Under the pieces are notes generated by a model that ran no database searches, was not told the origin of the DNA, and was given only the letters and a program-made list of their open reading frames with translations. A program made the position numbers and the translations under genes. 64,000 bases of DNA from assembly GCA_021166725.1 (NCBI GenBank), contig JAJPES010000048.1, positions 49,254 to 113,253 of the forward strand, in the 5' to 3' direction. The first letter of the stretch is position 1, and every line of letters begins with the position of its first letter. The DNA is from Burkholderiaceae bacterium. GTDB lineage: Bacteria > Pseudomonadota > Gammaproteobacteria > Burkholderiales > Burkholderiaceae_E. Below, piece after piece: positions 52,716 to 61,089 of this stretch.

Positions 52716-53462
52716 TCATCGGACGGCGCCCAGCGGCGCTGCGTCGCACACGAAGACCGAGGCGAGCCGGGTCGCGAAGCGGCCGGCGACCATGTCGAAG
52801 TCGGGCGGCGACGACAGGCAGCTTCGCATGTCGGTGACGGCGAGCCCCGGGTAGCCGCAAGGATCGATGCGCGTGAACGGCTCGAGGTCCATTGCCACGT
52901 TCAACGCGACGCCGTGCCAGCTGCACCCGTCGGTGATGCGTACGCCGATCGACGCGATCTTCGCGCCGGCAACGGCGACCTCGCCGGCGGCGGGCGCCGT
53001 TTCGCGGCTGACGGCGGCCGTTTCCCCGGCGGCGCCGGCCGGTTCGCGCGCCACGGAGCCGTTTCGGCGCACGTAAACGCCCGGCGCGCCGGCGCGGCGC
53101 ACCGCGTCGATGCCGTATTCCCCGAGCAGCGAGATCGTCGCGGCCTCGATGCGATCGACGAAGTCGCGCACGCGGATGCCGGCGCGGCGCAGGTCGAGCA
53201 GCACGTAGCAGACGACCTGTCCGGGTCCGTGGTAGGTCACCTGGCCGCCGCGTTCGGTGCGCACGACGGCGATCCCGCCCGGCGCCCGCACGTGATCGAG
53301 GCTGGCAGCCCGCCCGAGCGTGAACACCGGCGGGTGCTCGACGACCCAGATCTCGTCGGCAGTGTTCGCCCCGCGCGACGCGGTGAACGAGCGCATCAGC
53401 GGCTCGGCGCGTTCGTATCCGATGCGCCCGAGCCGGCGGACAACCGGCGTCCGCGCAGTCAA
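52716..53462 (-). CDS. lipB: Octanoyltransferase LipB
   Basis: A 248-residue enzyme that moves an octanoyl group from acyl carrier protein to lipoyl domains. [15 protein letters not shown] and [11 protein letters not shown] are the core motifs; the catalytic cysteine should be in the MRSC segment and the lysine in GAKIA. An insert of about 28 residues, [20 protein letters not shown], splits the VYVRR...GAKIAS stretch that is usually continuous. The start is TTG at 53462, overlapping the upstream stop. lipA is not found next to it. Confidence 0.88.
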   Translation of the reverse strand: MTARTPVVRRLGRIGYERAEPLMRSFTASRGANTADEIWVVEHPPVFTLGRAASLDHVRAPGGIAVVRTERGGQVTYHGPGQVVCYVLLDLRRAGIRVRDFVDRIEAATISLLGEYGIDAVRRAGAPGVYVRRNGSVAREPAGAAGETAAVSRETAPAAGEVAVAGAKIASIGVRITDGCSWHGVALNVAMDLEPFTRIDPCGYPGLAVTDMRSCLSSPPDFDMVAGRFATRLASVFVCDAAPLGAVR

Positions 53463-53755
53463 AGGACGACGCTGACCATCGGATGCGTGGCGAGCGCGCG
53501 ATACAGGCGCTCGAGCTGCTCGCGCGACTCCATGCGCACGACCACGGTGACGCTCAGGTAGGAGCCCTTGCTCGAGACCCGCAGTTCGATCGTGGACGGG
53601 TCGAACTGCGGAACGTGCTCGACGACGAGATCGGACATCGTCTGCGCGAAGTCGTCGACGCGCCGGCCCATGATCTTCAGCGGGAAGTCGACGGGAAACT
53701 CGAGCAGCCGCTCGAGTCGGTCGAAAGCTTCGCTCAGGTCGCGGTCTTCGGTCAT
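53459..53755 (-). CDS. ybeD: YbeD/DUF493 family protein
   Basis: A 98-residue protein with the DUF493 fold ([21 protein letters not shown]...[18 protein letters not shown]), an ACT-like ferredoxin fold of unproved role, long thought linked to lipoate biosynthesis because of its position before lipB. The stop is read through by the TTG start of lipB, a 3-base overlap, so the pair is probably coupled. It is 14 bases after the aminotransferase stop. Confidence 0.9.
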   Translation of the reverse strand: MTEDRDLSEAFDRLERLLEFPVDFPLKIMGRRVDDFAQTMSDLVVEHVPQFDPSTIELRVSSKGSYLSVTVVVRMESREQLERLYRALATHPMVSVVL

Positions 53756-53769
53756 CGGTGCATCGGCTC

Positions 53770-54618
53770 CTACGCTGCGGCCTTCGCACGCTGATAGGCC
53801 GCGTACAGTGCCGCATATACCGGGCCCGGGTTGCCGGAGCCGACCGGGCGTCCGTCGAGACGCGTGATCGGCAGCAATTCCTTGGTTGCCGAACTCATCA
53901 GCAGTTCGTCCGCGGCCTGCACCTCTTCGCGCAGGATGCGCCGGATCTCGAGCGCTACGCCGGCCTGCGGAGCGAGTTCCGCCATCAGGCCGTAGCGGAT
54001 GCCCTCGAGCACGAGGTTGTCCTTCGGCGGGCCGAACAGCGTGCCGTTGCGGACCACCCAGATGTTGCTCGCCGCGCCTTCGGTGAGGAAGCCGTCGCGG
54101 AACATCACGCACTCGACCGCGCCTGTCGAGACCGCCGCCTGGCGCGCGAGCACGTTGCCCAGCAGCGACGTGGTCTTGATGTCGCAGTGCAGCCAGCGCT
54201 CGTCGGCGAGCGTCACCGCGGCAACCCCCTGCTCGCGTTGCGCGGCGGGCGGAGCGACCAGTTCGCTCGCCATCGCGAAGACAGTAGGCACGACGTCGGA
54301 CGGCGGAAACGCATGATCGCGCCGGGCAACGCCGCGCGTGACCTGCAGGTAGACGAACTGGTCGTTCCACGGGTGGCGCGCGACGAGTTCATCGACCAGG
54401 CGCGTCCAGCCGGGCTCGTCGTGCGGGTTGCGGATCGACACCGCGGCGAGGCTGCGTTGCAGTCGCGCAAGGTGCTGCGCCCAGCGAAACTTGCGCCCGC
54501 CGTAGACCGGAACGACCTCGTAGACGCCGTCTCCGAAAACGAAACCGCGGTCCAGCACGGAAATCCGCGCGTCTTCCAGCGGCATCCACTCGCCGTTCAG
54601 CCAGGCGCTCTGCGTCAT
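53770..54618 (-). CDS. dat: D-amino-acid aminotransferase (class IV PLP)
   Basis: A 282-residue fold-type IV PLP enzyme that converts D-alanine and other D-amino acids to 2-oxoacids. Motifs are [32 protein letters not shown] with the PLP lysine, and [13 protein letters not shown]. It lies in the usual beta-proteobacterial row dacC-dat-ybeD-lipB. Branched-chain aminotransferase-like members and 4-amino-4-deoxychorismate lyase look similar; the neighbours favour D-amino-acid use. Confidence 0.85.
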   Translation of the reverse strand: MTQSAWLNGEWMPLEDARISVLDRGFVFGDGVYEVVPVYGGRKFRWAQHLARLQRSLAAVSIRNPHDEPGWTRLVDELVARHPWNDQFVYLQVTRGVARRDHAFPPSDVVPTVFAMASELVAPPAAQREQGVAAVTLADERWLHCDIKTTSLLGNVLARQAAVSTGAVECVMFRDGFLTEGAASNIWVVRNGTLFGPPKDNLVLEGIRYGLMAELAPQAGVALEIRRILREEVQAADELLMSSATKELLPITRLDGRPVGSGNPGPVYAALYAAYQRAKAAA

Positions 54619-54686
54619 TCCGGTTCGTTCGTGGTCGTCCAGGAGTGTGCCCGAGTATGCGCCAGAACGCGCCGCGCGACGGCCTC

Positions 54687-55838
54687 CTAGCGCGCGAGCA
54701 TCAGGCGCAGCGAATCCCAGGTGCGGCCGAACCAGCCGGCGGGTTCGACCGCCGACAGCGCCAGCAGCGGACGCTCGGTGATCAACTGGTCGCCGAGGCG
54801 CACGCGCAGCGTACCGATCTGCTGGCCCTGCGCGATCGGCGCGATCAGCGGCTGCACGCGCTCGATCTCGGCCTTGACCTGCTCGGTCTGTCCGCGCGGA
54901 ACGGAGACGAGAACGTCGCGCGCGAAACCGCCGTCGACGGTGTCCTTGCTGCCCTTCCAGACGTCATAGGTGCCGGCCGGCTTGTCCTTCGCCTGGATGC
55001 GCACGACTTCGAAGTTCTGGTAGCCGTAGTTCAACAGCTTCTGCGACTCGATCGCCCGCGCCGATTCGGACGCCGCGCCGAGCACCACGCTGATCAGCCG
55101 GCGTGTTCCGCCGATGCCGGGGAGATCGCGCTTGGCGGAGGCGATCAGGCAGTAGCCGGCGGCCTCGGTATGCCCGGTCTTCATCCCGTCCACGCTCGGG
55201 TCGATCGCCAGCAGGCGGTTGCGGTTCGGCTGGCGGATGTTGTTGAACGTGTATTCGCGCTTCGAGTACAGCGAGTATTGATCGGGGAAGTCCTCGATCA
55301 ACCGTTGTGCCAGCGTGGCGAGGTCGCGCGCGGTGGTGTAGTGCTGCGGGTCGGGCAGGCCGGTGGCGTTGCGGAAATTGGTGTTGCGCAGCCCCATGCG
55401 TTGCGCCGCCCGGTTCATCTGCTCGGCGAAGCTTTCCTCGGTGCCGGCCATCGCTTCGGCCAGCACGATCGACGCGTCGTTGCCCGATTGCACGATCACG
55501 CCGTTGAGCAACTCCTCCACCGTCGCCGGCTTTGCCGGCTCGACGAACATGCGCGAACCGATCGCCTTGTAGGCCGCCTGCGAGACGGCGGGACGCTGGT
55601 CCAGCGTGATGCGCTTCTCGCGCAGGGCGTCGAAGGCGAGATATGCCGTCATGATCTTGGTGAGCGACGCCGGCTCGATCTTCATGTCGGGCTCGTGCGA
55701 CGCGAGCACCTGGCCGGTGGTCTCGTCGAGCAGAATCCAGGCGCGGGCGGCGATGGTCGGCGCAGCGACCTGCGCGAGCGCGGGCTGCACGAAGGCGAGG
55801 AACAGGAACGACAGCAGGGCGAACAGGCGTGCGGGCAT
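54687..55838 (-). CDS. dacC: D-alanyl-D-alanine carboxypeptidase (PBP5/6 type)
   Basis: A 383-residue low-mass penicillin-binding protein that trims the last D-alanine from peptidoglycan peptides. The signal peptide ends near ALAQVAAP. The active-site motifs are S58-L-T-K61, SGN in VQSGNDASIV, and KTG in GMKTGHTEAAGY. The C-terminal part should hold an amphipathic membrane anchor (FGRTWDSLRLMLAR). A -10 box lies at 55933-55938. It begins the dacC-dat-ybeD-lipB row. Confidence 0.93.
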   Translation of the reverse strand: MPARLFALLSFLFLAFVQPALAQVAAPTIAARAWILLDETTGQVLASHEPDMKIEPASLTKIMTAYLAFDALREKRITLDQRPAVSQAAYKAIGSRMFVEPAKPATVEELLNGVIVQSGNDASIVLAEAMAGTEESFAEQMNRAAQRMGLRNTNFRNATGLPDPQHYTTARDLATLAQRLIEDFPDQYSLYSKREYTFNNIRQPNRNRLLAIDPSVDGMKTGHTEAAGYCLIASAKRDLPGIGGTRRLISVVLGAASESARAIESQKLLNYGYQNFEVVRIQAKDKPAGTYDVWKGSKDTVDGGFARDVLVSVPRGQTEQVKAEIERVQPLIAPIAQGQQIGTLRVRLGDQLITERPLLALSAVEPAGWFGRTWDSLRLMLAR

Positions 55839-55932
55839 CGATACATCCGGAAGTGCAGGACGGCAATGCGCTTCGCATCGCCGCGCGACGCCGCGGCGGC
55901 GCCGCAGGAGAGGGTAACGACGAAAGCGGGGA

Positions 55933-55938
55933 ATTATA
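55933..55938 (-). promoter_or_regulatory. -10 box for dacC
   Basis: TATAAT on the minus strand lies about 95 bases before the dacC start, leaving an untranslated leader of about 90 bases. The -35 (TTCTGA) is weak. Confidence 0.45.
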
Positions 55939-55967
55939 GGGCGATCATGGATCGATCAGAAGGGGCG

Positions 55968-56468
55968 CTACGAATCCGAAGCGAACAGCGGCCGCACGAT
56001 CGCGAGCACGCGTTTCGCGGCCGCTTCGCCGCGTCGTAGTTCGACTGCATCCACCGCTTCGCGCAGCGCGCGCCGCAGCACGTCGAGATTCACGCTGTCG
56101 GCGATTCGCGCGTCCCATATGCGCCCTGCGATGCCGAGTTCGTCGGCGAACGCATCGCGCAGCGCCTCCTTGATGGCCTGCAGTCGCGCCTGCGCGGCGC
56201 GCTCGCGCTCGCGGCGTTGCGCTTCGGTGGGCTCGGCGGCGAGCGCGACCGCTTCCACGAGGGCGAGTCGCTCGAGCGCGGCGAGCACCGGCGCGAGCTC
56301 GCCGGGCCGCGCTAGTTGCGACAGGTCGCCGACGCTGCGCCGTGCGTCGACCAGCGCGAGGATGCGTCGCGCCGTCGGCGAGAGTTCGAGCGCGCGCGCC
56401 CTCGTTTCGGCATCTCCGGCGGGCGTGCGCGCGTAGATCAGCCGCAGGTCGGGTGGTTGCGACTTCAC
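55968..56468 (-). CDS. Conserved-looking Ala/Arg-rich protein, function unknown
   Basis: A 166-residue soluble protein with no membrane segment. The first half looks helical with an ALELSPTARRILALVDARRSV segment like the start of a winged helix or response-like domain, then a long Arg/Glu/Ala helix (EAQRRERERAAQARLQA). No family was recognised. Its ATG overlaps the stop of the upstream hydrolase by 4 bases, so it is co-translated in a three-gene unit with the ferredoxin and hydrolase. Confidence 0.55.
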   Translation of the reverse strand: MKSQPPDLRLIYARTPAGDAETRARALELSPTARRILALVDARRSVGDLSQLARPGELAPVLAALERLALVEAVALAAEPTEAQRRERERAAQARLQAIKEALRDAFADELGIAGRIWDARIADSVNLDVLRRALREAVDAVELRRGEAAAKRVLAIVRPLFASDS

Positions 56469-57136
56469 CCGGCTTCGATTTCGGCCCGGGGCGCGAGCGC
56501 ATCGACGACGATGCGCTTGAGCAGCGTCAGGCGCCGATGGAAGAAGTGCTCGGCGCCGGGAACGACAACGACCGGCAGCGATTGGGGGCGCGCCCAGTCG
56601 AGCACGCCCTGCAGCGGAACGACCTCGTCGTGCTCGCCGTGCACGACCAGCGTGTCGGCCGGAACGTCGCCCAGCGTGTAGCGGTCGGTGGCCGCGGTGC
56701 CGACCAGTACGAGGCGTTGCGCCGGCGCTTTCGCTTCACGCAGCCGCGCGGCGACGCGGATCTGCACGTCGGTGCCGAAAGAGAAGCCGGCGAGCACGAG
56801 CGGCAGCGGATCGGCCGCCGCCGGCGCTTCGGCGGCAGCCTGCGCGCGCGCGTGCCGCACGACCTCGAGCAGGTCCTCGGTTTCGCCGCGGCCCTCGTCG
56901 TGCGTGCCGGCCGTTGCGCCGACGCCGCGGAAGTTCGGGCGCCAGACGACGTGCCCGAGCGCGAGCAGCGCGCGGGCCAGCGTCTGCGCGACCTTGTTGT
57001 CGCGGGTGCCGCCGTACAGCGGATGCGGATGCGCGACGACGCCGATTCCGCGCGCCGTTCCTGCCGGACGATCGATCGCGACGTCGATCGAGCCGACCGG
57101 TCCGTCGATCAGCAGCAGTTGCGTGCCTGCGTTCAT
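56465..57136 (-). CDS. Alpha/beta hydrolase (COG2945 type)
   Basis: A 223-residue hydrolase. VAHPHPLYGGTRDNKVAQ is the oxyanion-side segment of this family, the nucleophile is in AGFSFGTDVQ, and the closing histidine in GAEHFFHRRL. Family members are small esterases or thioesterases of unknown substrate. The start overlaps the ferredoxin stop by 4 bases and the stop overlaps the next start by 4 bases. Confidence 0.85.
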   Translation of the reverse strand: MNAGTQLLLIDGPVGSIDVAIDRPAGTARGIGVVAHPHPLYGGTRDNKVAQTLARALLALGHVVWRPNFRGVGATAGTHDEGRGETEDLLEVVRHARAQAAAEAPAAADPLPLVLAGFSFGTDVQIRVAARLREAKAPAQRLVLVGTAATDRYTLGDVPADTLVVHGEHDEVVPLQGVLDWARPQSLPVVVVPGAEHFFHRRLTLLKRIVVDALAPRAEIEAG

Positions 57137-57450
57137 TCGAGCCGCAGCCGCTCGACCGGTTTCCCGTCGCGCAGATGCGATTCGACGATCTCGTCGATGT
57201 CCTCGCGATCGACGTAGCTGTACCAGACGCCGTCGGGATAGACGACGGCGACCGGTCCGAGCTCGCAGCGATCGAGGCAGCCCGACTTGTTCACGCGCAC
57301 CTTGCCGGGCCCGGAAAGCCCGAGTGCCTTGACGCGCTCCTTCGCGTACGCCTGCAGCGCCTCGGCGCCGTGCCGCGCGCAGCATTCGCGACCGGGATCG
57401 TCGCGCCGGTTGACGCAGAAGAAGATGTGGCGTTCGTAGTAGGAGGGCAT
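57133..57450 (-). CDS. Thioredoxin-like [2Fe-2S] ferredoxin
   Basis: A 105-residue protein of the shortest 2Fe-2S ferredoxin family (YYERHIFFCVNRRDDPGRECC, then KSGCLDRCELGPVAVVYPDG): cysteines in CVN..CC and C-x3-C bind the cluster, as in the NuoE-like fold. It moves electrons, but the partner is unknown. A TATAAT lies 6 bases before the ATG, overlapping the VanZ stop, and no ribosome site is seen, so its mRNA may be leaderless. Confidence 0.85.
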   Translation of the reverse strand: MPSYYERHIFFCVNRRDDPGRECCARHGAEALQAYAKERVKALGLSGPGKVRVNKSGCLDRCELGPVAVVYPDGVWYSYVDREDIDEIVESHLRDGKPVERLRLE

Positions 57451-57456
57451 CGCTCG

Positions 57457-57462
57457 ATTATA
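57457..57462 (-). promoter_or_regulatory. -10 box just upstream of the ferredoxin gene
   Basis: TATAAT on the minus strand, followed by six bases (CGAGCG) and then ATG. It contains the TAA stop of the VanZ gene. Transcription would start at the start codon. Confidence 0.45.
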
Positions 57463-58585
57463 GGCGGGCGTACACGCGCCCGCCCCACCACGCGAGCATC
57501 GCGAACGGCCATGCCGTGGCGAGCGCGCGCAGCAGGCCATGAAAGTTGCTCCATTGGCCTTCCCAATGCGCGAGCATCGACAGGTAGTACTCGTTGGGCG
57601 GGGCGAGGTTCACCAGCATCGTGCCCAGCGCGATCGATGCGAGCGCGCACGCTGCGCGTACGCCAGGCGTGGCGGGAACGAGCGCGATCGACGCGATCGC
57701 CCCGGCGACGAGTCCGCCCTGCGCGGCGGCGCTCAGCCAGCCGAAGGCGTGCGCCGGACCGAGCACGACGGCGCCGGCTACCGACTTGATGACGCAGGCC
57801 GCGACGATCGGCAGTGCGATCGGCCACGCCGCCGGGCGTGCGTCGACTGCGGCCGGTGCAACGAAGATCTCGCGCACGAGCGAGGCGATCGCCACCACGG
57901 CGAGCGAAACCGCGCACGCTTCGACGAAAGGCTCGTAGCGCGCGGGCAGGATCAGCGCCGCTCGCCAGCCGGATGCCGACGCCGATGCCGAGGGCCAGGC
58001 GAACAGCAGATCGCCGGTCGCGAACACGAGCGACTGCGGATACCACTGCGCGATCGGCCACGCGACGAGCAGCACGGCGCCCGCCGTCGCGCCGGGTGCG
58101 ACGGTGAAAGCGTTGCGCAGCGCCCGCGGCAGGCGCTCGATGCGCCGACGGCCGAACCAGGCGGCGATCGCGATGCCGAAGGCAGCGCCCGCGACGTTCG
58201 TCAGCAGGTCGAGTCGCGACGGGACGCGCGCGGGCAGCAGGCTCTGCACGGACTCGAGCGAGAACGACAGCGCTGCGCAGGCAGCCAGCGCCCCGGGCGC
58301 GGCGCGCAGCACGTGCGTTCGTGCGAGGCGCGCGATCGCCACGCAGGCGAGCAGGCCGAGGGGGAGGTAGGCGACCACGTTCGTCGCCACGTCGTATGCC
58401 GTCCACCAGCGCGGCCAGGGCGCCACGAGAAAAGTGAACATCGACGTGTCGGGTGCGCGCCAACCGGTCCACGGATACAGGCTCGCGTAGACAAGCGCCG
58501 CAGCATAGGCCGCGAGCCAGGCGGCGCTCTGCGGGGCTCGCCGGCGCGAAGGCTCTGCCGGCAGGCGGATCGAGGGGCTGTGCAC
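57458..58585 (-). CDS. VanZ-family membrane protein
   Basis: A 375-residue membrane protein with about 9 helices. The core LYPWTGWR..YDVATNVVAYLPLG and SRLDLLTNVAGAAFG are the VanZ signature; VanZ gives low teicoplanin resistance in enterococci, but the role of the large proteobacterial relatives is unknown. The first codon is GTG at 58585. It is divergent from birA with 37 bases between, and its stop lies in the -10 box of the next gene. Confidence 0.8.
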   Translation of the reverse strand: MHSPSIRLPAEPSRRRAPQSAAWLAAYAAALVYASLYPWTGWRAPDTSMFTFLVAPWPRWWTAYDVATNVVAYLPLGLLACVAIARLARTHVLRAAPGALAACAALSFSLESVQSLLPARVPSRLDLLTNVAGAAFGIAIAAWFGRRRIERLPRALRNAFTVAPGATAGAVLLVAWPIAQWYPQSLVFATGDLLFAWPSASASASGWRAALILPARYEPFVEACAVSLAVVAIASLVREIFVAPAAVDARPAAWPIALPIVAACVIKSVAGAVVLGPAHAFGWLSAAAQGGLVAGAIASIALVPATPGVRAACALASIALGTMLVNLAPPNEYYLSMLAHWEGQWSNFHGLLRALATAWPFAMLAWWGGRVYARL

Positions 58586-58610
58586 GCTGTGTAGCTTACC
58601 GGCGCTCCGC

Positions 58611-58616
58611 TATGAT
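58611..58616 (+). promoter_or_regulatory. -10 box just upstream of birA
   Basis: TATGAT, six bases before the birA ATG. This spacing would start the mRNA at the start codon; no ribosome site is present. Confidence 0.4.
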
Positions 58617-58622
58617 CGGTCG

Positions 58623-59459
58623 ATGAGTTCGCTCGATGCCGATCGGATCCGCGCGGCCGCCGGCTGCGACACCCTGCTCGTGCAGACGGTCGACGAGATC
58701 GACTCGACGAACGACGCGCTGATGCGGCGACCCTTCGCACTGGCGCCGGCATCGCCCACGCTGTTGGCTACGCTGCACCAGACCGCCGGGCGCGGACGAC
58801 GCGGTCGTGCCTGGATCTGCGAAGCGGGGCGCTCGCTGGCGTTGTCGATCGCCTTCGAGCGCAGCGTCGGCGCCGAGTCACCGCCGGCGGCGCTGTCGAT
58901 CGTCGTCGGCGTCGCGGTCGCCGGCGCGCTCGCGCCATGGGCGCCCGACCTGCGCCTGAAATGGCCCAACGACCTGCAGCGCGCAGGTCGCAAGCTCGGC
59001 GGAATCCTCGTGGAGACGCGACGCAGCCTGCCGTTGCCGCATGCATCGGCGCGCGCGATCGAGCGTGTCGTGATCGGCATCGGCATCAATCTGGCGGCGC
59101 CGCGCGACCCGCGGGTCGGCCAGCCGTCGTGCGGTTTGTTCGATGGTTCGCCGGCGCTGGACGATCCCGGCACCGTGATCGGCTGCGTCGCCGGCGGGGT
59201 TGCGCGAGCTTTCGATCGTTTTCTCGCCGATGGATCGGGCGAGTTCGTCGCCGCCTGGCAGCGCTACGACGCGCTGCGCGGCGAGTCGGTGGTCGTGCTC
59301 GAAGGCGAGCGCGTCGTCGCCTCGGGCGCCTCGCTCGGCATCGACCGGCAGGGCGCGCTGCGCCTGCTCTGCGACGGCGCGGTGCGGACCGTTCGCCATG
59401 GCGAAGTCTCGCTGCGACGCGACGATGCGCGCACGCTTGCGAGGATCGCCGATCGATGA
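58623..59459 (+). CDS. birA: Biotin--[acetyl-CoA-carboxylase] ligase
   Basis: A 278-residue ligase that joins biotin to the carboxyl carrier protein of acetyl-CoA carboxylase. The GRGRRGRAW biotin-binding motif and KWPNDLQRAGRKLGGILVE lysine motif are clear, then a C-terminal SH3-like part (GESVVVLEGERVVASGAS). No N-terminal helix-turn-helix is present, so it is the non-repressor class. The stop overlaps the next start by ATGA. The pantothenate kinase coaX that often follows birA in this group is absent. Confidence 0.9.
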   Translation: MSSLDADRIRAAAGCDTLLVQTVDEIDSTNDALMRRPFALAPASPTLLATLHQTAGRGRRGRAWICEAGRSLALSIAFERSVGAESPPAALSIVVGVAVAGALAPWAPDLRLKWPNDLQRAGRKLGGILVETRRSLPLPHASARAIERVVIGIGINLAAPRDPRVGQPSCGLFDGSPALDDPGTVIGCVAGGVARAFDRFLADGSGEFVAAWQRYDALRGESVVVLEGERVVASGASLGIDRQGALRLLCDGAVRTVRHGEVSLRRDDARTLARIADR

Positions 59460-60379
59460 GGCGACTGGTCGTGGCTCTCGTGCTGGCGAACGTGCTGGTG
59501 TTCGGATGGAATCGCGGCTGGTTCGAAAGCGGCGCCGATCCTTCGTCGCGCGAGGAAAACGCCGAGCGACTGCGTCCGGTGCCGCTGTCGCGCCTCGAGG
59601 CGCCGGCGAATGCAGGCGCCGAGCGTTCCGGGGCGGCGCAACCGACGTCGCGTGCGACGCCGGCAGTCGCATCCCCTGCGCCGGCGAGCATGCCGCCGGC
59701 TGCGCAATCGAGGTCCTCGTCGAACGCAACGCCGAACACGCCGAACACGCCGAACACGCCGAACACGCCGAACACGCCGAACACGCCGAACACGCCGAAC
59801 ACGCCGTCGAGCCCGCCGTCGAACGCCGCACCGATCGCCCCACCGGACGCGCGCTCCAGCCCTTCACCCGCCACGACGGCCTCGAGCTCCAACGTTCCCA
59901 CCGCCGCATCCGCGCCCGCCGACGTCGTCGCCCCGCTCGTCTGCCGCGCCTTCCCGCCGCTCGACGAGGAGCGGGCAGCGGCGCTGCGCAGTGCGCTGGA
60001 GCAGTCGGGAGCGTCGGTAGACGAGCGCCGCACCGAGCAGGGCGCGAGCTATCTCGTCTATCTGCCGCCTGCGCAGAGCCCGGCACAGGCGCAGCGGTGG
60101 CTCGTCGAACTGCGCCGCATCGGCCGCGACGACGCGTTCGTCATCCAGGACGGCCCGATGCGGCTGGCGATCTCGCTCGGGCTCTTCCGCTTCGAGAACG
60201 CCGCGCGCGCGATGGTCGACCAGCTCGCGCGTGCCGGCGAAACGCGCGCGCAGATCGTGCCGCGTCCGCCGATCCAGGTGCGGATCGCATTGCAGGCGCG
60301 CTGGCCGCAGGCCGAAGCGGCCGCGATGGCGACGATGCTCGGTGCGCAGTTCGACGCCCCGGCGCGCGACTGCGATTGA
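59456..60379 (+). CDS. SPOR-domain-like membrane protein with NTP repeats
   Basis: A 307-residue protein: one N-terminal membrane helix (VVALVLANVLVFGW), a long periplasmic low-complexity linker with eight NTP repeats, and a C-terminal region (about residues 190-300, CRAFPPLDEERAAALRSAL; SYLVYLPP; ISLGLFRFENAARAM) with a SPOR-like fold. It likely sits at the inner membrane and reaches peptidoglycan. Similar genes follow birA in many Burkholderiales. The start overlaps birA by 4 bases. Confidence 0.7.
   Translation: MRRLVVALVLANVLVFGWNRGWFESGADPSSREENAERLRPVPLSRLEAPANAGAERSGAAQPTSRATPAVASPAPASMPPAAQSRSSSNATPNTPNTPNTPNTPNTPNTPNTPNTPSSPPSNAAPIAPPDARSSPSPATTASSSNVPTAASAPADVVAPLVCRAFPPLDEERAAALRSALEQSGASVDERRTEQGASYLVYLPPAQSPAQAQRWLVELRRIGRDDAFVIQDGPMRLAISLGLFRFENAARAMVDQLARAGETRAQIVPRPPIQVRIALQARWPQAEAAAMATMLGAQFDAPARDCD
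59735..59806 (+). repeat. Eight tandem AACACGCCG units coding Asn-Thr-Pro
   Basis: Eight exact 9-base copies encode a NTP repeat in the linker of the SPOR-like protein. Perfect DNA identity between copies points to recent expansion or slippage. Copy number is likely variable between strains. Confidence 0.9.
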
Positions 60380-60416
60380 TCCCGGGCGGGTGCGCGAGGC
60401 CCCGCTCGCGCGTCGA

Positions 60417-60938
60417 TCAGCGGCGCAGCGGCTCGGTGTCTCGTTCGGGGCTGCTTTGACGGATGCGCTCGAGCAGGTCGCTCGTCGAGCGCTGGAAGCG
60501 GAACGGAATCGAATGCACCGACCCTCCCGCTGCGCGTACCTCGCCGGCGCCGACGATGTCGTCGGTCGGCCAGTCGCCGCCCTTGACGAGGACGTCCGGG
60601 CGAATCGCGACGATCAGCTCGAGCGGCGTGTCCGCCTCGAACCACGTGACGAGCGTCGTCGATTCGAGCGCCGCGACGACGGCGAGCCGGTCGGCCAGCG
60701 GGTTGATCGGCCGGTCGCTGCCCTTGCCGAGGCGCTTGACCGAGCCGTCGCTGTTCAGCGCGACGACGAGCGACGCGCCGAGTGCGCGCGCTTCGGCAAG
60801 GCAGGTGACGTGTCCGCGGTGCAGTACGTCGAACACGCCGTTGGTGAAGACGATCGGCCGCGGCAGGCTCGCTGTTTCGCGCGCGGCGTGCGCCGGATCG
60901 CAGATCTTGTGCTCGAAGCCGACCAGTGCGTTGCTCAC
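60417..60938 (-). CDS. rfaE2: D-glycero-beta-D-manno-heptose-1-phosphate adenylyltransferase
   Basis: A 173-residue nucleotidyltransferase. VFTNGVFDVLHRGHVTCL includes the HxGH nucleotide motif, and NSDGSVKRLGKGSDRP and VLVKGGDWPTDDIVGA are the rest of the family. It makes ADP-heptose for lipopolysaccharide inner core; the kinase half is a separate gene elsewhere. GTG at 60938 fits the N-terminus of relatives (FEHKICDPAHAARE). A TACAAT lies at 60964-60969, minus strand, about 26 bases upstream. Confidence 0.88.
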   Translation of the reverse strand: MSNALVGFEHKICDPAHAARETASLPRPIVFTNGVFDVLHRGHVTCLAEARALGASLVVALNSDGSVKRLGKGSDRPINPLADRLAVVAALESTTLVTWFEADTPLELIVAIRPDVLVKGGDWPTDDIVGAGEVRAAGGSVHSIPFRFQRSTSDLLERIRQSSPERDTEPLRR

Positions 60939-60963
60939 GTCTTCGTCCGCGGGGCGGTGATCG

Positions 60964-60969
60964 ATTGTA
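60964..60969 (-). promoter_or_regulatory. -10 box for rfaE2
   Basis: TACAAT on the minus strand, 26 bases before the GTG start codon. No strong -35 was found. Confidence 0.4.
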
Positions 60970-61089
60970 GCAACGGGCCATGGCGCCGATTCCTGCGCCG
61001 CCCGCCGCTCGTCGGTCGTCCGCCCGCGCGCGGCGTGCCGTTCATGCAGCGCGCCGTGCTGCCAGCATGACGCTCTCGCGGCACGTCGT

